This document shows, one piece after another, positions 51,330 to 63,700 of a DNA stretch of 64,000 nucleotides. The DNA comes from Pseudisothecium myosuroides (lineage: Eukaryota > Streptophyta > Bryopsida > Hypnales > Lembophyllaceae). The notes below the pieces were generated by a model. The model saw nothing but the letters and a program-made list of their open reading frames with translations. It was not told where the DNA came from and searched no databases. Position numbers and translations under genes: made by a program. Numbering within the stretch: position 1 is the stretch's first letter; the number at the start of each line of letters is the position of its first letter. Where the stretch lies: the NCBI GenBank assembly GCA_951799445.1, contig OX637290.1, positions 21,570,987 through 21,634,986 of the forward strand, written 5' to 3'.

Positions 51330-52530
51330 CAAATTGATGATGCTTTTAGTTCTATATGAGTAGGGAAAAACAACATTTTATGAGTCTCTTTGCCTTATTG
51401 TCAACTGAAAAAATTTGCAACATTTGCCAATCCGATCCCTTGGTTGTGTTGCTTGCCTTGTGCATTGTATTTGAGTTTTTATAACTCTACAATGCAATTA
51501 GGCTTTGTCTTTTTTGTGCCTTCCCATTCCACCCCACTACTCCACCACCAACCCCCTCCCCCTCCAAAAAAAGTTTAAGTTCAATGTTAAAAATACTATT
51601 CCAAATGTCAAAAACTTGCATCTTCTACTTTTTACCAGACTCTTCCAAAAGTTTTGTCAGCCAACAACTCCAATACCCTTCTTGCAATCATTACACATTT
51701 CCATGTTGAATTCCGTATTATTTTATAATTTGATGTATCCAACTTCGGTTTGAATGATCTAGGTCCTATGAAGTTTGTCCTTCACCTTGGAGCGTTGCGG
51801 GCGCCATTCTATGGCATTTGGATGCATGACAACATTGTGAGATGGAAAGAGCTCAAAAACAATTTTTCATCTATATTTTTCTTTGTTGACCTTTCATGGT
51901 GGGTTATGAAGAGTATCAAATTGAATTTGTAGTCTTGCAAGTGTTTGTCTTCATGTAAATGAGAAGTTAGTTTAAAGAACGGATCATGGAATATGCTATT
52001 TTAGTGTATTTTGAAAAAGTGTTGCTCCTTGCTCTAAATCTGAAATTTCTCCACAAAAATGATGTTTTTGAATTTGAGCCCAACTAAAAAAATGAAGGCC
52101 ATGTACTCTAGTTTCTATTCCAGTTTGAATTTTGAAAAAATTCCTAATATTGAATATTTTATTGCAATTTGAACTTTGGATGTATTTTCAATGTCTATCA
52201 TTTTCTAATTATAGAATGACACGGAAATTAAGCTTACACCATGATGTTTGTCATTGTAATATACACACATGGTGAAATTTTCAGATTTTTTGAAATAATT
52301 TTCTATTTGATGTGATTTTTCTTCACTTTTTCTTCAAAAATTCTCAAAAAAATCAATTTTCTACAAAAAAAAATCTAAATTTTTTGTAAAGTAAAGAAGA
52401 CATGTAATTTCATCTTTGAAAAATAAATATAAATTTTTTCATACATATAGAATTGCAAAATGGCAACAAATTGAGTAATAGGCAATGAGGCTTGAAATAA
52501 ATGGTTATAGGTTAGTCATGTAGGGGTTAA
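51330..52530. other. Intergenic DNA, no gene recognised
   Basis: Ends with a TTAA-element right terminus (CATGTAGGGG plus TTAA, 52517-52530) whose partner was not found. Open frames at 51390-51753 lack recognisable features. Confidence 0.45.
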
Positions 52531-52905
52531 GGTAGAAACACCCGAAAGCATCCTTGTTCCCATTCTTGTACCCTAGACTACCACTAAATGTGTCCTTCAA
52601 ATGCTTAATGCTTAATTCTGCTTTGTTGACGCTTTTGAAGGATACATATTTAACTCTGATTTGTTGACTATTGATTTTCGCAGATTTTAGTTTAGGGTCC
52701 ACCTATGTGACAATTTTTGCGATATAGGGAGCCGGCACTTTGAAAAATCATAGAAATTACATACCACATCCGAAAAATCTAATTTTCTTTTTGAATATTC
52801 ATGATTTTCACTTGCTAATACGAAAAAAAATTTATTTTTAGGAAAAGGCGCCTCTAACTAAGCTGAGTTGCTTACATTGACGGTTTTGGGTGTTTCCACC
52901 ATAGA
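52531..52905. mobile_element. Short copy of the long-TIR (MULE-like) element
   Basis: The left end (GGTAGAAACACCC) directly abuts a TTAA-element terminus. The right arm (52742-52905) matches 7795-7970 and ends GGGTGTTTCCACCATAG, the complement of the left end. It lies about 500 bp upstream of the PsbP-like start codon, in its probable promoter region. Confidence 0.55.
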
Positions 52906-53423
52906 TGAATTATTGCCACCCCGACTTCCGTCATCCATTCATCAGACCCCGTCGCCCAACGAACGAACTCCGTCCACTCTCGTCCCGAAACCGACGACAA
53001 TTCTTATCAGTGAGGCGACGTGGAAGCCCAGGGAGACACGCTCTGGATTTGCCTTTCGCTCTGGCAGCAGACGCCCTGCTTGCCTTTCCGCTTTGCCCCG
53101 CCTTGCGCCCACCACAAGTGCGCTTCCACAATCGCTGACATCTTCCGCACTTCCCTCACGATTGCAACAAGCCTTCATTTGCTCCGTTCCGTGCTCTGTA
53201 GCCCCCAATTCGAACCGCATTGCTCTCACAGGTGACTGAGCTCACAGCACATTGCCACTCTTGTTGGTATCTGTCTCCCTTGCTGTTTGATTCCACAATG
53301 CCGACACGAATTGCACTTGGGTTCGCAATGTTGGGACGCAATTTGGTCGAGGTCGGGAGAATTGGGTTTTTACTAATTCTTGTGATGTGATTTTTTTTGT
53401 GTGTGTGCGTCTAGGAGGGAGAG
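52906..53423 (+). promoter_or_regulatory. GC-rich 5' flank of the PsbP-like gene
   Basis: Base composition changes abruptly from AT-rich to GC-rich at about 52910, immediately after the transposon copy, and stays high to the start codon. It presumably includes promoter and 5' untranslated sequence; no core element could be assigned. Overlapping open frames on both strands are by-products of the composition. Confidence 0.35.
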
Positions 53424-56413
53424 ATGGCCGCGCTACAAGTGTCGAGCTCAATCTATTCTTCGTTGGACAGGCGATGCACCTCGAGTGTGGGTTCTCATGA
53501 GGTGCACTCAGATTTCTTTATTGTGTGACCCTTTTCTGAAATGACTAGAATTTCTTGCGCGCTTGCTGAGTATTGCACGCTTGTGTACATTCAAAGTTGT
53601 GACTCCAGGTTGTAAGATTAAAGAGGTTTGAGTGTAATCTTAACACTGGAGTCACAACTTTGAATGTGTCAAGTAAAGAGGTTTGAGTGTACGTGAGTTG
53701 ATGGCGAGGGTCTTGTCCCAGAGCAATGCAATGTTGACTGAAAATGTGGCATTGACGGTTTGTAGGTTAATGTTTCTGTCAAGATTGTGAATTTATTTTA
53801 ATGGGTTGACAGATCATCGCACCTGTGAGGTTGAATGGCGCTGCGAATTTGCTTACCCGGGCTTCTGCAATTAGGGCGTCGACATCGGAATCCACCAGTG
53901 GTAATGGGAATGCCTTTTCTGTGTTGGAATTTTTTTGCCTTACTTTGATTGTGAATTTCTTTTTGACGAAGTCTGTGTAGGTAATTAGAGTTTTCCTAGT
54001 ATTTCAGATTTGTGATTGAAAAATAAACAAGGTTTGTTCGTGCCATTAATCATAATATTCTCCGTTTTTTCTCACTGAAACAAGATCAGTACCCCCAGTT
54101 TGTATGACTTCAAAGCAAATTCTAACGGATATTTGATTTTGAGGTTGGCAGAGTCGGAGGCTTTGACGCGTAGACATGTGCTGGGAGGAGCTGCTGCCGT
54201 TGCCGCCACCGTTGCTACCTTCGGAAGCTCTGCGCTTGCAATAAGTACGTTTGGTACCCTTTCACATTGGTTGTAACCATTTCCTTTCGACTTAGTTTAT
54301 GTGAGAAGAGTGGTTTTGTTTTCAATATATTTAGAAAACAAGCCATTGACCGCACACCTTAAGTTTTATATGGCGTAGCAAAATCAAAATTGTGTTACGT
54401 GATTTGAAACTTCTTAGCAATTGAGTCTTAAGAAAATTTGTTCAATAAGCATTTGTATCTTGCTATCTACGATGCATTTAGTGACGAATGGCCAACGTTT
54501 CATTAGAAATATCATACGCAGTTGCAGAAGTCGGTCATACAATAAATCTTCTTGCAATTCTTCAAGCAATGAATTGAAGTGCACAAGAAGAAAAACAACT
54601 TTCTTGCAATATGGAAGAAATATGTTGCTGCGGCTAAGGTGTGGTTAAGGTGTGGTTAGTACGTGGAAAAGGGAAAAGTCCTCGAATTGTTTTTTTAAGG
54701 ATTTTCGGTTAGTTTGTTGCCTATGGCATGTCCACCCTGCCCAGCCAACTCATTAGGATATGGATCGACCAAGTAGATTCCATCTAAATCTCGCTGTTGC
54801 TTAGGATTACAGTACCCACAGAGTTCACACAATGATGTGTATCGCCTCCTTTAGATATGAGGATCTGCTGCTCCAGTGCAGACTTCCCCTGAGCAGCAGG
54901 TCAGTAGTTAATGCAAGGCGGTGGTGCGCTGCAGTAAACACAGGCTGCCCCCATCTCTGCCCAGACGAAGTTTGATAGTGGCTTTTTGGGCACTCATTCC
55001 ATGGTGCAGACGCTCCCAAAGGATATACCGCTATTCTGGACAATGCCGATGGTTACAAGTTCTTCTACCCGTTTGGCTGGCAGGTATGGTGTCAGCCCTT
55101 CCACCTCTGAGTTTACTGTTTTGCTCCCTTTTCTCTTTGATGTTATGATGTGTCTACAGCAGTTACTTGTTTTCCGCAGCAGTTAATGTGATTGTGTGGT
55201 TTGGTCCAGGAAGTTGCAGTCAAGGGTCAGGATGTAGCGTTCAAAGATGTTATTGAACCTCTGGAGAGCGTGAGCGTGAGCATTATCAAGACCGACAAGA
55301 CAAGTCTATCAGAATTAGGATCTCCAGATGCGGTACCCTTCTAAACTTCTTTATTGTTTTTTGGTCTTTGATGCCGACGCTTGTAATGAATGTGCATGCC
55401 ACTTCGCTTTCAATGAATCTAGGCTTGAAAGCCTGCACACTCGAGGCGCCATTTATCAATTTTGCAATTGTGCTTATACTTGTAGGTTGCTAAAGCTCTG
55501 GTTGAGAGGGTGTTGGCTTCACCAACACAGAAAACTCAAGTGTTGGAAGCTACAGAGGTACTGTTCCTGGTTTCCTGGAAGTTTTTTTTGTGTGTGTCAT
55601 GCCATCCTTACCCATATTGCTGTTCAAACTTCAAAGTGACAAAAAATGGTGAACTACGTAATTCTTTTTCTTTCTGACTGAACTAAAAACAGAAAGTCAA
55701 CTTCGGAAGCTCATAGCAAATTATAGCAAAAGCCAAAACATATTTTTACTCTTAAAAAATGGTATGTTTTGGTATATATTGGTATATTTTGCTAACTCCT
55801 CTTATGTTTCTATTTGATTCGCTTGAACCTCTGAAGGCTTGGAAGCAGACACTTTTGGACATTTAGGCACCTGAGTGTTAACGTTCACCTCGTGAAATTC
55901 CCCTGTTTCTGGTGGCTAGTTTGGAGACTGTCGGTATTCTATGTTTGATTTTCCAAGGTATTACCTCTTTGTGCAGCGCTCTAATGACGGTCTGACATAC
56001 TACTCGTTTGAGTTTCTGGCAAAGGCCTCAAACTTCACTCGCCACGGTCTGGGGACGGTGGCAATTAAAGATGGTACAACCTCTCACCACTCACGTGTTC
56101 TTACACGCACCTTTATTCTTATTTTACTCTAGTTTGATGAAAGTTCGTAGTTCTTATAATGAAGAGCTGCATAAAATTATGAATGTCTGAACTCTCGAAT
56201 TGCTTGTCCTTGATGTCACGTTATGTGTGACCTTAGTTATGTAGATTCGATGTTGTAGATGAGACTGAGCCACCTCCTGAATCTGGATTTGATTGGTCCG
56301 GCCTGTAAACAGGAAAATTCTACACGCTTACGACAGGGTCAAATGAGCGGCGGTGGAATAAAATGGCAGACAAGCTGAAGATGATCATCAATTCTTTCGA
56401 GCTTTTGGTTTAG
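53424..56413 (+). CDS. PPL1: PsbP-like thylakoid-lumen protein (PPL1-type)
   Basis: Eight exons join in phase into 241 residues: 53424-53501, 53813-53900, 54152-54244, 55010-55083, 55210-55332, 55486-55557, 55977-56073 and 56313-56413. The first 56 residues form a Ser/Arg-rich chloroplast transit region. A twin-arginine lumen signal follows: Arg62-Arg63, an Ala-rich hydrophobic stretch, and the cleavage motif Ala-Leu-Ala at 83-85. The mature domain carries PsbP-like marks DGYKFFYPFGWQ, VIEPLESVSV, TYYSFEF, and the near-terminal YTLTTGSNERRW. PsbP-like proteins support photosystem II repair or assembly in the lumen. The PPL1 subgroup is assigned from recalled family motifs and is less certain than the PsbP-like assignment. 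Intron 1 contains a perfect-looking hairpin (53587-53669). Convergent with the desaturase gene. Confidence 0.9.
53587..53669. repeat. Hairpin in intron 1 of the PsbP-like gene
   Basis: Arms of about 33 nt (53587-53619 and 53635-53669) are nearly perfect complements around a 15-nt loop. The loop sequence AAGAGGTTTGAGTGTA recurs directly after the second arm. It is compatible with a small fold-back element or a small-RNA precursor; sequence alone cannot decide. Confidence 0.75.
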
Positions 56414-57218
56414 AATAGTAGATGATTTTTTGGATTGTCGACGAGAAGAGTCGACTTTGTATTATCTCTTGCGAATGTGACTTATTTCTTCTCAAAGTTT
56501 TCAGGCTCATTAATTCTCCAAGGGACGGTTTACTGTATTTCAAATGAATTTGTAATCTAACAGATGATGCATCAACGTGAATCTGTGAACAAGTTCGAAT
56601 GTGAAACCATCAATACTTTCCTGACTTATTCACTTGTGCTAATGTGTACGAAAACAGTGTCACTCAGGAACCTTTGAAATTGAGGAACATCCCCGTGGGG
56701 CACTTTTCTTTAAATACTAAGAGCAATTTCTCATCCGACTACCCTTGAAAATCGTAAGAACCATCCGATTATTTCACGAAGGTCTTAAACTAGATACTTG
56801 CAAGAACGGAGACATAAACAACAGAGTATTCGATTTCAGCGTATCAAGCGTACGTAACAGAAACACTAAGTAATGGCTCGTCTACTCTAAACCTACTGGT
56901 AGAAGCTTCCCACTTCGCTAACGGCAGATATATAACTACAATTTACACATTACTCTAGACTAGCACAATAAACAACAAACGCTAAAAATTGAAATTCCAA
57001 CAGGGAGAGCGACTGTATTTGCTGCATCGACCATCTCACAATAGCAACAACCATCCTTACTTCTGCTGAAGTAGATCTCCACAACAAAAGTCTAGCTTCA
57101 CTCAAAGATTGCACAATTCATATTCAGCAAATTCTGAATATCGATCCTGCACAGCGTAGAGAACTACAGTAGCTCATGTAATAGAATCAGTCTCCGTGTA
57201 CATCAAATGCGCCATGAT
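56414..57218. other. Convergent 3' region of the PsbP-like and desaturase genes
   Basis: About 800 bp between two convergent stop codons, expected to hold both 3' untranslated regions. No further gene or element was recognised. Confidence 0.5.
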
Positions 57219-60200
57219 TTACTTGGCAGTTTCAATGGCAGCAGCCTCTGCAATGTCCTTGGCGGCCTTGAGAACGGCGAGAGAGGCGGAGGTGACGCTC
57301 ACGTCCTCGTACTCCAAGCCATGCTTCTTGCACAGAGCTTCCACTCTCGGAGAGATTTTGTTGTAGTTGTGCCTGGGCATGGTGGGGAACAGATGGTGCT
57401 CAATCTGTCGGTCCAATCCTCCCGTGAACCAATCGTTGAACCAGCTGGCTTTAATGTTCCGCGTCGTTGCAATCTGCACGGATTTAATTCAAACTCGTTA
57501 CCACTGCACAGCGCTGTCTGCAAGAAATTCCTTTGAAACCGCTGGATAGCTACTCTCGCGAGTCACGATTCTATCCAACCAAATCAACCTTCTGATAATG
57601 ATATATGGTCTTACAAAGGAGAAATTATCCAGTATGGAAATTGGACAAATGTACTTTTGTGTCCAAATTGCATTCTTAGTGTATCCCAATGTATCCAATA
57701 ATTCCATCATCACTGGACCATGACTAGGGAATTCTTCACAAATTCCACAAATGAACATTTGAAAACTGGTTCAGTTCTTGACTTTTCATTCATTAGGAGA
57801 CTGAAACTACGACTATTTCACCATTTCAGCTCTAAAACCTCACATTCTGGCATACTTAAATTCGCCAAAACAGCGAATATGAGATGATATTATTGTCTAA
57901 ATGTACAATAGATGGAATTAAGTTCTACAGGTGTTAACATCCATTGCAGTTCGTATCATTCTCCATAACAAAAATGCAGACATTTCCTGGAAAACCTAGC
58001 CACAAAAGTACGAGAACACATCGACCTTACCTGAGCATTCACAAAATCCTTCGATTCGTTGTACACCTCCTTCCCATTATGACTCAACGTAAATACGAAC
58101 CCCAAGCAAAACCCTGCCACAAGCTCCGTCCCCACCATCCACATCACCGGCTTCCACCACCCGGGAAGCACCCGAAACGCTACCCAAGTAAACCAAACGT
58201 AATGGAACATCACAGTCCCCTTCTCCACACACCCAATGAAGGGCGACAACGCTGGATTGAACGTGAAAAGTGCACTCCCGAGCAACCAACTGGCGCGTGC
58301 AAGAAAGAGCAGCGGCACCAGGGCGTAATGTTGGTACTGCAGCACTCGCAGGATCCGCTTGCTCTTCACGGTGGCTAAGATTTCATGGCTCCAGGCTATG
58401 AGGGGGAGTGTGTCGATGTCTTCGTCGATGGGAGTGTAAGTGTGGTCGCATTCGTTGGGAGCAGTGTGGTGTAAGTTGTGCTTGGTGCGCCACCAGGAGA
58501 CGCTGAAGCCCAGGACTAAGTTGCCGAATAAGTAGCCGAAAAAGGTGTTCAATCTCCTGTTTTCAAAGACCTGCGAATAGGGGATCACAAAATTAACATG
58601 TTATTGTAGCCGTGATCAGGTCTCGGTATTGCAAAACTTACACTGAGACGTCAATTTCGTCACATAAATTTGACATTCAGCTGCACAAAGCTCTAAAATT
58701 AGGACTGGTCCAGATTTGAGATTTTAGTCGCTCGTCTACTACGAGAATTTGAAGAGTTTGGCAACGAGTTTCAGCAAGTTTTTTAGCTACACGAATCGTT
58801 TCGGCAATGTTTTGGTACTTGCTCGATCGAGCAATGTTTTTCTGCAAACATGTAAATTTGGAACATGCGACATTTTTCAACAAACATGCTCCATGAACGT
58901 TGTTCACTTAGGACAGTGTTTAGTAGGAACGTTGAATGTCAACTTTGGAATCACGTCTTAGGAGAGTTATGAGTTATGTCCAAATGATGCTGAAAGAGTG
59001 TTGAATTAGACCTGTTGGTGTAGAAAATCATGGGATAGCCATCCACACTGTTGAACGAACAAGCCCATCACACTGGCTGACAACAGAACCGCCCAGTAAG
59101 ACTTGCTCAGACTGATAATCGCAATGCTTGTAGCGAAGAGAGCAGCGTTGATGAGAGTTTGAAGAAGGAAAAACAATTTGGAGCTTTTGAAAAGTTGTTC
59201 CTTCGCGAATTGGGCTCGCAGCTCTCGGAAATCTTTCAGGAGTCCTTCAATTGGCTCCTCTCTCTGCGATAGTAACCAAAGAATTAAACTTTCATCAAGA
59301 TATATGCAACACACCAAATTTTGACATTAACACACTCAGACTGCTTCACGCTTCAAATTAATGCACTTCATACTCACTACAATCATGTCAAGAAAAATGA
59401 CAATTGCAGACTCAAGGCAAATAGGGCGAACTCACTAAGCTGTAGAATCACTAGAATGGTCAAATTTGTTGAATTGGTGCCCCTATAAGTCCTTGAAGTA
59501 TGCGCTTGAATTGCCATTCAAGTGCACAGATTTCTAAGAATTAGGACCAGCAAAAACTAGTACCAGCATACTAGATATACGTTTCCAGACGGGCGTGCCA
59601 AATTTTTGAAAATTCGCCAGTTTAACGAATTTGACATTAACGTCGAATTCAGTAAAATGGCGAAATTTCAAAAGATTGGCGCCCATCTCCAACCTCAGAT
59701 CTAGACACCCGTCCTCGTCTTTGGAGCTAGAAGCACATGAACCTCACAATCTCTCAACCACGCAAACTTCACGAATTTGTCCATTTTTTGAAGCACACAG
59801 AGACTTTGCAAACACAGGACTCACAACAAGGTCTCCGATGTAGAGAGTCTGGAGGAGTTTCCAAGCAGAGTTTGGATGGAAAGTTGCGAAAACATCCGTA
59901 GCATCTCGTCCAAAGTAGGTGCTAATCACCGTCCCTCCCGGATGCTCCTCCGCAAAACTGCTTACATCGTACACCTGTTATGCAAAAATTTAAAAAATGT
60001 GGATTAATATAAAGGTCAAATTAAAGCAGCTTCCGTGCAATCGGCCCTCCACTCGGATAGTTGACTAGTCAAGATTAAGCTACAGTAGCCTAGAACAAAC
60101 TGAAATTGCTCCCATGCACAGAAAATAATCATACATTGTAGGAGTAAAATGACTTTCTACCAGAATGACGCAACTTTCCTGTATTTTTCAAAATAAATCT

Positions 60201-60755
60201 CTAAACTTTCAGGCCATTATTGGACTCGAGTTTGTTTCACTTTACCCTGGCTATGACTGAATTCACTTAAAAAAAAGGGAAAAGCCTGTAGGTAGATTTG
60301 TACAAGGGACCCACGTCAACTAGAGATCACTATTTTTCAGTAATTCTTCGTGATCACAAACGAACTAGAGGCTAGGGATGGATAAAAAGACCCTATGAAA
60401 AGTAGATACCAGGGAATAACAGAGTATGAAATCACAGTCTATTCTAGAAAGAGTCGAAGATATATAGAACAGTTTTCGTTTAAAATGTTTAACGAACCTT
60501 CTCTTTGACGACAATCCAGCAGTCCTGGGGCTTGTCGTGGGAAGCTACATCCGAAAGGAGATAAGAAACGGACGCTTTGTCTTGCACTGTCGGCCGCCGT
60601 CTAATAGCAGGCTTAATCCCTGCTGTCTGATTCTCGGTTGCCCCAGGACTCTCTGAAGAACGAATTTTGAAACTTGGCGCATACGTCTTAGTGTACATGC
60701 TATACTTGCTCCATGTCGTTGCCAAAAAGTTGAGGAAGTCCGTCACGAGAGCCAT
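57219..60755 (-). CDS. DES6: Cytochrome b5-fused front-end (delta-6-type) acyl-lipid desaturase
   Basis: Five exons (60498-60755, 59825-59974, 59012-59263, 58031-58570, 57219-57473; complement) join in phase into 484 residues. The N-terminal cytochrome b5 domain has the haem motif HPGG at 97-100. The three di-iron histidine boxes are HDFLH (214-218), HNLHH (251-255) and QIEHH (423-427); a Gln replaces the first His of box 3, the hallmark of front-end desaturases. Such enzymes sit in the ER membrane and insert a double bond between an existing one and the carboxyl end of polyunsaturated acyl chains. Sequence is closest, from memory, to moss delta-6 desaturases (for example [16 protein letters not shown]-like [17 protein letters not shown]), but regioselectivity cannot be proven here. 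The start is the ATG of MALVTDF; an in-frame stop lies just upstream. The last intron is a weak-looking GTCTAA donor at 59011. A 16-bp direct duplication lies at 60781-60817 in the leader. Confidence 0.94.
59600..59725. repeat. Dispersed repeat copy in desaturase intron 2
   Basis: This stretch resembles the reverse complement of about 63040-63170, sharing the order AAATGGCGAAA, GCCCATCTC, CTCAGATCTA. Similar TTTAATGAAATT phrases occur at 62240 and 62685. Non-coding and of unknown type. Confidence 0.4.
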
Positions 60756-63700
60756 GCTTGCAGCCTGCTCGATCGACTTCAAATGTTTTCAGAGGACTTC
60801 AAAATGTTTTCAGAGGAGCCTGATATATATACTGTAATTAGTCAACACCACATCAGCTAGATCAGTACGAAACCACTTAAACACATCTGAAAGAGGATTT
60901 CATTAATGCTCCAAATAATTTAGTTAAACCCCACAGCTAGCTAGCTAGCTCATATTGCATTCACAGTTCGTGTATCCGCTGAGTGCATTTTCAGAAAGCT
61001 AGCTAGCTGTGTACGATTTTTACATGACTCACGGACTTCAATATGACCTCAAATTAAGGATAATAATCAATTGAGTACCCGAAATCTTGCGTACTAAATC
61101 ACGTATATATGATGCTAAAGATTAGATTCTGTTCCACATAAAGTATCATCTGGAACAGGAGCAGTAAAAAATACGGTCAGCTTCAATCTCCAGTTCTCTG
61201 AAATTCTTGTCACAGATGATCCAGTTATACTTGCGAAATGCATCAAGAGAGCGACGAATTACGTTCACGTGCTGTCTCTCGAGCATTACGGCTTCAAAAT
61301 TGTGACGTTCAATTGCCGGGATCGACTACAGTTCTGATGCTAGAACTGGTAGAGATCTAAGGTTCCAGCTAGAATAGTGGACACACCGAGCGCTCGACCG
61401 GAACTGCTCCAGTGTTGATGATCTCCAGAAGTTCAACAAATATATATGCACTTCATCAGAGGCTTTCAACACACATATGCATGACAGTTTTACAAACCAC
61501 CAGCTCACTCACATTAATCGAACACTCAATTTCTCCTCCAATTTCCAGCAATGAATCGATCGACACTGACCGAGAGGGGGCAGTGTGTGACTGATCAGAA
61601 GGTAGATTGAGCGATAGAGAACGGATTGCTCACATAATAAAATGGATATGATAGCTAGTACTCTATATACCAGAGACTATCTTACAAATTGGAGACAGTG
61701 AGAGTCCAAAATTGGCAACTAGCTACCTGAGTCTGGAAACGTGATGCCTGGAAACGACAGGACTCTTCTAACTCTTTCACGTCCGAATGCTGAAACGCAG
61801 CTTTCCTCGGGTTGCCAATGGCTAGACCCGCAGAGTGCGATGGCTGATAATCTGGAAATGCATGGAGCGGGGTCTTACTTATGTACTACTCCGTATACTG
61901 CAATTATCGGCAGTAAATGCAACACAGGGTACACACGTACTGTGACTTCTAGGGTAGGGTCTTCAATCCCCCAACAACGTAGTTTGAATGTATGACAAGT
62001 GCGCTAAAGTCAATGATCGATACAGGGACAAGTGGGCAGGAAATATGTATACCCGAAATGTCATTTTAGCAACTGAATGGGCAAACCGAATTGAAGACCT
62101 GTTATGGGCAATTTCATTAAATTGACGATATTCTTTTAAAATGGCATGAAAACAGTTCAGAACGGCCGTTCTAAATCTATACCTATCCTAGATAGTGAAA
62201 ATGGCACACCGTCAAAGTGGCACTTGGAATACCGCCATTTTAATGAAATTGCCCATTGTTGTATTAGACCTTTTTTGTGAATTTCACATTTCTGAGTCCT
62301 CGAGCACTGCAACAGACGGTAGGAAGTCTAGAATGTGAAATTTTTAATGAATTTGCTCCGTTTCTCTCATAACCACTTTTCTTGACTCCGATCCATTTTC
62401 ATGGAATAACACAATTTTTGGGAATTTCAAGTCACTAGCTCTATTCGCCTTGAAATCATCGACCTCAGCTAGCGGCTGGTCGGGCGGCTGGTAGGGTCAA
62501 GCGAGTTTCGATCTCAATCTTTGTTAATTTCGTTAAAGAGGCGCGATTCTAGCTCCAAATATGTGACGTATATCTTCACAAAGGTCTAATTTCAGTTCAC
62601 AAACTAGGCCAGGTATGGCTTCATGTTTCCTACTGCGTGTCCTGAAACGTGCCAAAGTCTGTACATATTGGAATACCGCCAATTTAATGAAATTGAACTC
62701 AATCGGTAATGACGTCACTGTCAACCACTACAAGCTACCTGCTTTATTGGGACTGTACTGGTACTGTCACATTCATTCCATGGCCGTGTTGCAGAGGGCC
62801 AGTATGTGGTTTCTTTGATTTCTGCTCAGAGCTCTGATATCCAGCTCTGAAATCTAGGAGAAATGTAGATTAGGAGTCGTTCCAGACGGGTGACTGACAG
62901 TGCCAATCTATTTACTCGCTATTTAATTGAGTTTGCTTCTGGAGCTCCGTCTGCAAAATGCCAGAGTTTTTGAGAATTCCAGCTGAGAGACTAATGTCAG
63001 TTTTGTTACTTTGGCGGATTTTCACGACATTTAGCACTTTTCAATGGGGGCGAACACCTAAATCTGTCTCTACGTCCGAATCTAGGATTCTTGTAGATCT
63101 GAGGTATCAGGTAGTGCCCATCTCTTCACTTGAAGTTTCACCATTTTAATGAATTTTGATTAAGCTCTACAACATGGCTATGTGGCACAATGGCAGAGGT
63201 TCAGAGATAGCCAGTTCAAAGACACTGATACGACCAGTTCTATTATGTTGGTGGCACTTTTCAAGAGCGACCTGTGCCTTGTGACACCTAAATCTGTGCA
63301 CGTTTAGATCAGTTCAATCTATATTTTAATTAAGGCTACCTGACTGCAATTGAGTCGCGCAATTTTAGCTCTCAGTCTGAGTTGTATCAATATAACAAAA
63401 TTGATGTTCTGTCTCTTTGCATAGTTGAATCGATCAGTTCCCACTTTTCCAATTCCTATGTGAACTTTAAGCTGGCATGTTTACATTTACTACAGATATC
63501 GAGACACCATTCCTGTTGCAGGAACAGCACCGAAAGCCCGTATACGCACGAAATTAAATCCACTGATGGCAAATCGTTTTGGACAATTGGCCACAGCTCT
63601 TTAGGAAAAATTGGCCACTGTCTAGCTGATCGAGGGTATGAGGTGAGTGGTGAGTGAAGGCCTCATCACAAGGAATTAGTTGTGCAATTGAAATGCAATT

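Noticed and set aside
52868..53341. Several 60-123-residue frames on both strands
   Set aside because: They result from the GC-rich promoter/leader of the PsbP-like gene; none has family features and the real start is at 53424.
57207..57536. Plus-strand frame over the last desaturase exon
   Set aside because: Antisense shadow of the exon containing the QIEHH box.
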